A stretch of DNA of 64,000 nt from Pseudomonadota bacterium. GTDB taxonomy: Bacteria > Pseudomonadota > Gammaproteobacteria > Steroidobacterales > Steroidobacteraceae. Where the stretch lies: assembly GCA_016704655.1 (NCBI GenBank), contig JADIZR010000001.1, positions 62,001 through 126,000 on the forward strand, in the 5' to 3' direction. A program made the translations under genes and the position numbers. Under the pieces are notes generated by a model. It searched no databases, had not been told where the DNA came from, and saw only the letters and a program-made list of their open reading frames with translations. Below are positions 46,078-53,258 of this stretch, piece after piece. Each line of letters begins with the position of its first letter. Within the stretch, counting starts at the first letter, position 1.

Positions 46078-47617
46078 TCATGGCCGGTAGGCGTATTGCA
46101 GCGGCTGCGTTGCGCGCAGCGGCGCGACGATGTCTGCGAACTCGCAAAGCAGCCGCCGCGTGTCGCGCGGGTCGATGATTTCCTCGATCTGGAATTTCTC
46201 CGCCGATCGGAACGGCGAACGCAAGCGGTTGAGACGCTGCGTGATGTCCGCCGCGAGCGCCGTGCGATCTTCAGCCGCATCGAGTTCGGCTTTGTAGGCG
46301 GCTTCGATGCCGCCTTCGATCGGCAACGATCCCCAGTCTGCCGAAGGCCAGGCGTAGCGATAGTGGAAGCGCGTGTGGTTCTGGTTGCCTGCACCCGCGA
46401 CTCCGAACACCTTGCGAATGATCACCGTGCACCAGGGGACCGTTGCCTGGTAGACCGCGGTCAGTGCGCGGGCTCCTGCGCGAATGGTGGCTTCCTGCTC
46501 GGCCTGCCTGCCGATCATGAAGCCGGGATTGTCAACCAGGTGCACCACCGGCAGGTGAAACGTCTGGGCGAAATTCACGAACCGTTCGAGCTTCGCTGAA
46601 CTCGCCGCCGTCCAGAGCCCGCCGATGACGAACGGATCGCTGGCGATCACGGCCACGGGCCAGCCGTCGAGCCGGGCCATCCCAGTGATCACGGAACGGC
46701 CAGCACCGGCCGATCTCGAAGAACGGCCCGTGTCGACGACGGCCGATGATCGGGCGCATGCGATAGACCTCGCGCCGGTCGCGTGGGACGCGGACACGAA
46801 ATTCGCGCGCCGCTCGGGATCGTCGCCGGTCGTGAGGCGAGGGGGAAGTTCATGCACGGAGGAGGGCAGGTAGCCGAGGAAACGACGCGCCCGTTCAAAC
46901 GCTTCCTGTTCGCTCGCCACGTCGTCGTCGACTGCGCCGTTCGACGCATGAATCCGGCTGCTGCCGAGTTCTTCCTTCGTCAGCTTCTGCCCCGCCGCTG
47001 CGACGACGGGTGGGCCGGCGACGAACATCTGCGACTGGCCGCGCACCAGCAGCGAGTAGTGGCTCTGCACGACCTTGGCGGCGCCGAAGCCCGCAATGGG
47101 GCCCAGGCCGAGACTCACCACCGGCACGGTCGCGAGATTTCGGACCATGTGATCGAAGCCCGGCAGGAACGGCACGTAGGTGTAACCCATCGCCTCAAGC
47201 GACTTCACGGATCCCGCCGCCGCCGCTGCCTTCGATCAGGCGGATCATCGGCAAGCGCAGTTCGTGCGCCATCTGCTCGGCAGCGACCAGCTTCTCGATG
47301 ATCGACGCGTCCGAGGCTCCGCCGCGCACCGTGAAATCGTCGCCGGCCACCACGACGCGGCGGCCTTCGATGCGGCCGCGACCGAACAGGAAATTGGTCG
47401 GAGTCATCGACTGCAGGGCGCCGGATTCGTCGTAGGCGCCGTTGCCCGTGATCGAACCGATTTCGCGGAAGCTGCCGGCGTCGAGCAGTGCGCCAATGCG
47501 CTCGCGCACCGTCAGCCGGCCGGCGGCGCGCTGTCGAGCAATCTTGTCGGGCCCGCCCATCTCGCGGGCCAGGGCCTGTCGCTGCCGCAATTCTTCGAGT
47601 TCGGGCTCCCAGGTCAT
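46078..47617 (-). CDS. Biotin-dependent acyl-CoA carboxylase, carboxyltransferase subunit, several frameshifts
   Basis: A PccB/AccD-type carboxyltransferase of about 512 residues that moves CO2 from carboxybiotin to an acyl-CoA. It starts MTWEPELEELRQRQALAREM and keeps RERIGALLDAGSF, FGAAKVVQSHYSLLVRGQSQ, WPVAVIASDPFVIGGLW and HLVDNPGFMIGRQAEQ. The frame is broken at CCC 47213-47215 (one surplus base). It is broken again more than once between about 46690 and 46800, where short pieces such as VYRMRPIIG and PFFEIG lie in other frames. The breaks compensate, so sequence error is likely; decay is the alternative. No biotin carboxylase subunit is nearby. Confidence 0.8.
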
Positions 47618-47952
47618 CGCAGCTCTCTTGCTTGCTTGCACCGGCCAACGGACGTCAGACATCCTAGCAGGATGCACGCCGATTCAAGGATGCCAGGACG
47701 CGACGAATGCGTGATCGAAGCGATCCATGTCGGCAACGATTTCGGCGAACTCGATCGCGGACAGGGCACGTCACGGCACCGGGCCCGTCTTCGTAGCGAA
47801 CGTCACGCGCGCGGACTTTCGTGCGGCAACATGCGCAGACGAGAACCGGGGTCATGTCGCGCCAGAGTGCAATAGAATCCTTGCGTTGAGCCAGCCCGCC
47901 GCGGGCCGACGATTCGCGCGCGGCCCGCTGCAATTACCGAAGGAGTCGGGCC
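47618..47952. other. Non-coding gap between divergent genes
   Basis: These 335 bases separate the carboxyltransferase (- strand) from an acyl-CoA dehydrogenase (+ strand). Several open frames cross it, but none gives a recognisable protein. It presumably carries the two promoters, and AAGGAG before 47953 is the ribosome-binding site of the dehydrogenase. Confidence 0.5.
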
Positions 47953-49218
47953 ATGGACTTTGAATTCTCCCCGCGAACCGCAGATCTCCGGCGCCAGCTG
48001 CTGGAGTTCATGGAGCGCTACATCATTCCGGCAATGCCTCGCTACGCGAGCGAACTTGCGGCCGGCAGCCGACACCCGTTGGTTGTGGAGGAACTGAAGC
48101 AGGTCGCACGGTCAGAGGGCCTGTGGAACCTGTTCCTGCCGGGACTGCAGGACGATGAGCCGGGTCAGCGACTCAGCAACCTCGAGTACGCGCCGCTGGC
48201 CGAGATCATGGGTCGCGTCGCGTGGGCTTCCGAAGTGTTCAACTGCAGCGCTCCCGACACCGGCAACATGGAGATCCTGCACCTTTTCGCGACGCCCGGG
48301 CAGCGCGAACGCTGGCTCGATCCGCTGCTCGAGGGGAACACCCGGTCCTGTTTCGCCATGACCGAACCGGATACGGCGTCGTCGGACGCGACGAATATCC
48401 AGACGTCGATTCGACGCGCCGGCGACCAGTACGTCATCAATGGCCGTAAGTGGTTCATCTCCGGTGCGGCGCACCCCCACTGCAAGGTCGCGATCGTCAT
48501 GGGAGTGACCGATCCGGACGGACCCACGCACCGGCGCCAGAGCATGGTCCTCGTCCCCCTCGACACTCCGGGCGTCGACGTCGTCCGCGACCTGCCGGTC
48601 ATGCAGCATTACTCGGCCGAAGGTCACTGTGAACTCACGTTTCGCGACGTTCACGTGCCCGCCAGCAACCTGATCCACGAGGAGGGCGCCGGGTTCGCCA
48701 TCGCCCAGGCGAGGCTCGGCCCGGGACGCGTGCACCACTGCATGCGATCAATCGGCCAGTGCGAACTGGCGCTCGAGCTGATGTGCGCGCGGGCCGCTGA
48801 GCGTCGGACCTTCGGCAAGTACCTCCATCAGCACGGCACCGTCGCAGAATGGATTGCGCTGTCCCGCATCGAGATCGAGCAGGCGCGCCTGCTCGTGCTC
48901 AAGGCGGCATGGCTCATGGATCGCGCCGGACCGAAGGCGGCGGCGCACGAGATCGCCATGATCAAGGCGCTGGTGCCGCGCGTGCAGACGACGGTCTGCG
49001 ACCGCGCAATGCAGACCTTCGGGGCGATGGGCCTGAGTGCCGACACGCCACTCGCGATGCTGTGGACGTGGGGCAGGGTCCTGCGCCTGGCCGATGGACC
49101 CGACGAGGTGCACCTGCGTTCGGTGGCGAAGCAGGAGATGCAGCGTTCGGTCGAGCGGCGTGATGCGCTGGACGCCTTCCTGGCACCGGGAGCGAATGGT
49201 GTGCGCGCGGCGACCTGA
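47953..49218 (+). CDS. Acyl-CoA dehydrogenase (ACAD10/11-like)
   Basis: A 421-residue acyl-CoA dehydrogenase: MDFEFSPRTADLRRQLLEFM, FAMTEPDTASSDATNIQTSI (TEP-x-x-ASSD instead of TEPGAGSD), INGRKWFISGAAHPHCKVAI and ADGPDEVHLRSVAKQEMQRS. The ASSDATN and GPDEVH variants are those of the ACAD10/ACAD11 group, which act on longer or hydroxylated acyl-CoAs. ATG 47953 follows AAGGAGTCGGGCC. A thioesterase-fold gene follows. Confidence 0.9.
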   Translation: MDFEFSPRTADLRRQLLEFMERYIIPAMPRYASELAAGSRHPLVVEELKQVARSEGLWNLFLPGLQDDEPGQRLSNLEYAPLAEIMGRVAWASEVFNCSAPDTGNMEILHLFATPGQRERWLDPLLEGNTRSCFAMTEPDTASSDATNIQTSIRRAGDQYVINGRKWFISGAAHPHCKVAIVMGVTDPDGPTHRRQSMVLVPLDTPGVDVVRDLPVMQHYSAEGHCELTFRDVHVPASNLIHEEGAGFAIAQARLGPGRVHHCMRSIGQCELALELMCARAAERRTFGKYLHQHGTVAEWIALSRIEIEQARLLVLKAAWLMDRAGPKAAAHEIAMIKALVPRVQTTVCDRAMQTFGAMGLSADTPLAMLWTWGRVLRLADGPDEVHLRSVAKQEMQRSVERRDALDAFLAPGANGVRAAT

Positions 49219-49371
49219 CGTCACTGCAGGTTGCGGGCAAGGTCCCGACCTCGATTCGACTCGATTCGGCCCTAGATGCAGCGAGTGGACAAAGTCAGGA
49301 TAGTGCCTGCGTTCAATTGTGCAAGCGACCGGCTCTCCGCCGGCGCAGGAGTCCATCCCTTGCGAGTCACG

Positions 49372-49857
49372 ATGCCTACGCCCGAGCAGGTGCGACAGCT
49401 TCCCGAACTGGTACGGGTACGTGTGCCGCAAGAGTGGGAAGACCTCAATGGTCACGTCAACGTCAAGCATCACCTGACGATGTACGACCTGACCAACGAC
49501 CCCTTTCTCCGACTGCTTGGCGTCAGCGAGGAATGGGTGCGTACGCAGCGGATTGGCCTCTTCGATCTCGAGCACCACATCTGGTTCCTGAACGAAGTGC
49601 ACGTGGGCGAGGAGATATCGCTGTTCGTGAGCTTCAGCGCCCGCAATGACAAGCGCATGCAGGGCCACGTCTTCCTGCTGAACGTCACGCATGAGCGTCT
49701 CGCCAGCGTCATCGAATTCGTTTCGGCCGCGGCCGACCTGGATGCGAGGCGAACGGTGCCGCTGCCGGCGGTCATTGCGGACCACATCGACGAGCTAATG
49801 GCGCGCCAGGGCGCCCTCGACTGGGCGGCGCCGCTGAGCGGCGCAATTTCCATCTGA
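49372..49857 (+). CDS. Hot-dog-fold acyl-CoA thioesterase-like protein
   Basis: A 161-residue protein of the 4HBT/hot-dog type with VPQEWEDLNGHVNVKHHLTM, in which D-x-N-x-H-V-N matches the catalytic/CoA region of 4-hydroxybenzoyl-CoA thioesterase relatives, and FNEVHVGEEISLFVSF-like strands. ATG 49372 was chosen. AGGAG at 49346-49350 fits better with TTG 49360, so the protein may be four residues longer. It probably hydrolyses an acyl-CoA released by the neighbouring dehydrogenase pathway. Confidence 0.72.
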   Translation: MPTPEQVRQLPELVRVRVPQEWEDLNGHVNVKHHLTMYDLTNDPFLRLLGVSEEWVRTQRIGLFDLEHHIWFLNEVHVGEEISLFVSFSARNDKRMQGHVFLLNVTHERLASVIEFVSAAADLDARRTVPLPAVIADHIDELMARQGALDWAAPLSGAISI

Positions 49858-49889
49858 ATCTGCCGGAGAACCGCAACCGCTGCAGACCA

Positions 49890-50075
49890 CCCTGACGCGC
49901 AGACGTCGTAAGCAGGGGCGATGCCGCAGCAGCAGCCCCTGACCAGGGGAGAGGGAAGCCAGCAGGCGCCCCAGTCCTGCATCGCGTGGGTGAACTGCAG
50001 CAGGTCCCAGCCTTTGTCCGTGAGGTGGTATTCGTGCCGCGGCCGTTGGTCCCGCTGCTGACATCGTCCGGGGGC
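49890..50075 (-). pseudogene. Relic of an HxlR-family regulator
   Basis: The - strand reads RPRHEYHLTDKGWDLLQFTH followed by AMQDWGACWL, matching the wing and last helix of HxlR-family regulators (PRxEYxLTxxGxxL ... WGxxW). The helix-turn-helix itself is missing upstream, where the frame ends near 50075. It is a truncated regulator gene, divergent from the SDR relic beside it. Confidence 0.6.
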
Positions 50076-50077
50076 CA

Positions 50078-50290
50078 ATGAACTATCAGCAGCTCAAGAG
50101 AATCGCCGGCTTCTACAGTCGTTTCACGGCCAGCTTCACCCAGGTGGGATATCGCTGGCGCAAGCTGTCATAGCCGGAGTTCACCGCGGATTACCGTCGC
50201 CAGCGCTGGCGGGTCACTGGCGGTTCCGGCGGAATCGGGCGACAAATCTTGCTGGAGGTCGCGCGCGCCGGCGACTTGAAGAGCCTGCGT
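50078..50290 (+). pseudogene. Relic of an SDR gene with in-frame amber stop
   Basis: From ATG 50078 the frame reads MNYQQLKRIAGFYSRFTASF, then TQVGYRWRKLS, a TAG at 50171-50173, and PEFTADYRRQRWRVTGGSGG followed by IGRQILLEVARAG. The G-G-S-G-G-I-G is an SDR coenzyme loop, and relatives of this long-N-terminus type have Trp at the stop (TGG to TAG is a single change). The similarity ends near 50290, just before the next gene. Both the stop and the truncation disable it. Confidence 0.6.
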
Positions 50291-50321
50291 CGCGACACGG
50301 CGGTTCCCTATACTGGTCGTC

Positions 50322-52145
50322 ATGGCGGAATCCGAAGCGCTGATCTACATCGAGTCGGACAGCAAGCTGGGCCTGCAGGCACAGATCCGGCAGAAGCTGG
50401 TTGAGTCGATCCACCTGGGCATCTTCAAGCCCGGCACCCGTTTGCCGTCGTCGCGCAAGCTCTCGGAGCAACTCGGTGTCGCGCGTAATACGGTCGTAAT
50501 TGCCTGCCAGCAACTCGTCGCCGAAGGTCTGCTCACCAGCCGTGCTCGCAGCGGTCTCTACGTCGCCCACCGACTGGCAGCGCCGGCCTATCCGCCGCAG
50601 GCACCGGGCGAACGGGGATCCATCACCGGACCGTGGCAACAGTGGCTCAAATCGCGCGCCAATCCGGACATTGCTCGTATCGCGCCGGCCGATGCACGCG
50701 ACTATCCCTTCTGCTTTCTCGACGGCCAGTTCGATACGTCGCTGTTTCCGGTGGCCGAGTGGCGCGAGGCCGGCCGCTACGCGCTCGGTAGTGGTGACAT
50801 CGGCGTCTGGTCGGCGGCGACGGGCGGGCTCGATGATCCGCTGCTGATCGACGAACTGCGCACCAAGATCCTGCCGCGACGGGGCATCAACGCGCGCGCC
50901 GAGGAGATCCTGATCACCGTTGGCGCCCAGCAGTCGCTGTACCTGCTGGCCGAACTGCTGGTGGATGCGAGCGTCCCGGTCGCCATGGAGGAGCCAGGCT
51001 ATCCGGAGATGCGCCACCTCGTGCAGCGACGCGGCGCGCCGATCGTGCACCAGCCGATCGACGGCGACGGCATGCTCGTCGACGGAGCGCTCGATGACAG
51101 TCGCATCGTTTATGTGACCCCCAGCCACCAGGCGGCGACGGGCGTCACGATGTCGCTCGAGCGTCGTCGGGCCCTGCTGGAGAAGGCGGCGCAACGCGAC
51201 ATGCTCATCGTCGAGGACGACTTCGACTGCGAGAGCAACTACAAGGGCTATCCGCACCCGGCGCTGCGCGGCATGGACCGCGAAAACCGCGTCATCTACG
51301 TGTCGTGCCTGTCCAAGGTGCTCGCACCTGGCCTGAGTCTCGGCTTCATGGTGGCGGCACCCGAGCTGATCGCAGAGGCGCGCAAGTTACGCCGGTTGAT
51401 GGTGGGACAACCGCCGCGCAACAATCAGCGCGCGATGGCGCACTTCGTCCGCCTGGGACATTACGACGCGCTCACGGCAAACCTGCATCGAACCTTCGGG
51501 CAGCGCTGGGACGCCCTGCGCCAGGCCCTCAACTTCTACCTGCCGCCATGGGTGGCGCTGGCGCCGAGCAAGGGCGGGACCGTGCTCTGGGTGCAGGGTT
51601 CGGACGACCTCGACGTCTCGCGCCTGGTGGATGAGGCGGCGCGGCGCGGCGTGCTGGTGGAGCCGGTCGACCACTTCTATGCGCTGTCGCGCCGGCCGCT
51701 CAACTGCTTCCGCATGGGGGTCTCGGGCATCCCGACGCATCGGATCCGCGAAGGCGTCGCGCGCCTGGCTGCCGTCGTCCGCGAGTTCACGTCGGGAGCC
51801 ACGGAACACCTCGACCAATGCGTTGGCCGGCGACTCATGCGGCGTGACCTGCAGGTCGCGATTCCCGGAGCCGTGATGCGAACCCAGCGTGTCTACGGCG
51901 AACCGGTCGAGATTCACCTGCACGCCGACGGGTCGATGACGGGACGCGCCGGATTCGCCGGCGAGGACCGCGACTACGGCCGCTGGTGGCTGGACGGCGA
52001 CCGCTACGTGCGCCAGTGGCAGCGCTGGTCCTACGCCGAGCCGGCTTCGTATGCCGTGGTGCTCGACGGCGAACGGATCAAGTTCTATCTCGAGTCGGGG
52101 TTCATCGAGGACACGCTGGCATTCGAGGCCGCGGTGACTCGCTGA
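50322..52145 (+). CDS. MocR-type GntR regulator with an extra C-terminal domain
   Basis: A 607-residue MocR/PdxR-type regulator. The N-terminal GntR winged helix reads LPSSRKLSEQLGVARNTVVI. It is followed by a fold-type I aminotransferase domain with the PLP lysine near residue 332 (VSCLSKVLAPGLSLG) and DDFDCESNYKG. After about residue 490 come some 115 extra residues (VYGEPVEIHLHADGSMTGRA, RWWLDGDRYVRQWQRW) that ordinary MocR proteins (about 470 residues) lack. The extra part looks like a beta-rich DUF995-like domain. It probably regulates the operon that begins at 52264. Confidence 0.85.
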   Translation: MAESEALIYIESDSKLGLQAQIRQKLVESIHLGIFKPGTRLPSSRKLSEQLGVARNTVVIACQQLVAEGLLTSRARSGLYVAHRLAAPAYPPQAPGERGSITGPWQQWLKSRANPDIARIAPADARDYPFCFLDGQFDTSLFPVAEWREAGRYALGSGDIGVWSAATGGLDDPLLIDELRTKILPRRGINARAEEILITVGAQQSLYLLAELLVDASVPVAMEEPGYPEMRHLVQRRGAPIVHQPIDGDGMLVDGALDDSRIVYVTPSHQAATGVTMSLERRRALLEKAAQRDMLIVEDDFDCESNYKGYPHPALRGMDRENRVIYVSCLSKVLAPGLSLGFMVAAPELIAEARKLRRLMVGQPPRNNQRAMAHFVRLGHYDALTANLHRTFGQRWDALRQALNFYLPPWVALAPSKGGTVLWVQGSDDLDVSRLVDEAARRGVLVEPVDHFYALSRRPLNCFRMGVSGIPTHRIREGVARLAAVVREFTSGATEHLDQCVGRRLMRRDLQVAIPGAVMRTQRVYGEPVEIHLHADGSMTGRAGFAGEDRDYGRWWLDGDRYVRQWQRWSYAEPASYAVVLDGERIKFYLESGFIEDTLAFEAAVTR

Positions 52146-52263
52146 TCCAGGGACGGTGGATCCATCTGGCTCCATCGACCGCACCCAACTGGTACTACGC
52201 CCGCTTTGTGGTTTGGCCTAGCCTCCCTGAGCCGCGTCCAGCGACGCGGAGGGGGTGGGCACG

Positions 52264-53136
52264 ATGACGCATTTTGCGGTGGCCGGGCTGCAGCTCGAAC
52301 TGACGGCACAGGACAACCTGGAGATTGTCCGCGCCGAGATGGAGCGCCTGAAGCGCCGGTTTCCCTGGGTCGACATGGTGGTGCTGGGCGAACTGTCACT
52401 GCGCGGACCCCAGACTTCCAACGCGGAGCCCTTGCCCGGTCCCCTGGAGCAGTCGCTCTGCGACATCGCGCGCGACCTCGGGCTGTGGTTCGTCCCGGGC
52501 TCGATCCACGAACGCGACGGCGATCGCATCTACAACACGGCACCCGTGATCGATCCCAGTGGGCGGGTCGTTGCGCGTTACCGCAAGATGTTTCCATTCC
52601 TGCCGTACGAGCAGGGCATCACGCCCGGCACGGAATTCGTAGTGTTTGACGTGCCGAGGGTCGGACGGTTCGGCGTCTCGATCTGCTACGACATGTGGTT
52701 CCCGGAGACGACGCGGACCCTCGCCTGGATGGGGGCGGAAGTGGTGATTCATCCCACGATGACCAACACGATCGACCGCGACCTGGAGCTCTCGATCGCG
52801 CGCACCAATGCCGCAGTCAACCAGTGCTGGTTCGTCGACGTGAACTGCGCTGGCAGGCTCGGCAACGGTCGCTCGCTCGTCGTCGCACCCGACGGCAGCG
52901 TCGTGCACCAGGCCGGCACCGGATACGAGATCGTCCCGGTCGAAATGGACCTCGGGCTCGTGCGTCGTAGCCGCCGCCGCGGCCTGCTCGGGCTCGGGCA
53001 ACCGATGAAGAGCTTCCGCGACAGCGCAGTCGTTTTTCCGCAGTACCAGCCGGGACAGGCGTCGTCATCGACCCTGCGCCAGCTGGGCGCGATGGCCGTG
53101 CCGGGTTCCGCGTCGACGGACGAGGAGGCCAGTTGA
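52264..53136 (+). CDS. Carbon-nitrogen hydrolase (nitrilase superfamily)
   Basis: A 290-residue amidase/nitrilase-superfamily enzyme with the Glu-Lys-Cys triad: Glu in VVLGELSLRGP, Lys in RYRKMFPFLPYEQG and Cys in VSICYDMWFPET, followed by TRTLAWMGAEVVIHPT. Such enzymes hydrolyse amides, carbamoyl groups or nitriles. ATG 52264 was preferred; GTG at 52255 would add three residues. It is the first gene of a tightly packed operon (TonB receptor, sulfotransferase, serine hydrolase, MFS), suggesting use of an imported amide-containing compound. Confidence 0.88.
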   Translation: MTHFAVAGLQLELTAQDNLEIVRAEMERLKRRFPWVDMVVLGELSLRGPQTSNAEPLPGPLEQSLCDIARDLGLWFVPGSIHERDGDRIYNTAPVIDPSGRVVARYRKMFPFLPYEQGITPGTEFVVFDVPRVGRFGVSICYDMWFPETTRTLAWMGAEVVIHPTMTNTIDRDLELSIARTNAAVNQCWFVDVNCAGRLGNGRSLVVAPDGSVVHQAGTGYEIVPVEMDLGLVRRSRRRGLLGLGQPMKSFRDSAVVFPQYQPGQASSSTLRQLGAMAVPGSASTDEEAS

Positions 53137-53258
53137 GCAATCTGGACCAATCGGCCGTCGATATCTGGTTCTATGGGCCGACCGACGGCTCGTCTATTTT
53201 TCAGACCAACACGGCGATCAAGCCGGACAGTTCCGCAATGACAGGGGTGGCGTCATGA
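53133..53258 (+). CDS. 41-codon bridging ORF between the hydrolase and the TonB receptor
   Basis: The frame from TTG 53133 to the stop at 53256-53258 overlaps the upstream stop (TTGA, 53133-53136) and the downstream start (ATGA, 53255-53258). It therefore couples the two genes at both ends. It reads SNLDQSAVDIWFYGPTDGSS and then IFQTNTAIKPD. I recognise no family. It could be a translated small protein, a spacer that carries ribosomes into the receptor gene, or the shortened end of a lost gene. Confidence 0.35.
   Translation: MSNLDQSAVDIWFYGPTDGSSIFQTNTAIKPDSSAMTGVAS

Noticed and set aside
47664..47933. Cys/Arg-rich frame on the - strand in the carboxyltransferase-dehydrogenase gap
   Set aside because: No domain or good ribosome-binding site; composition is typical of a random GC-rich frame.
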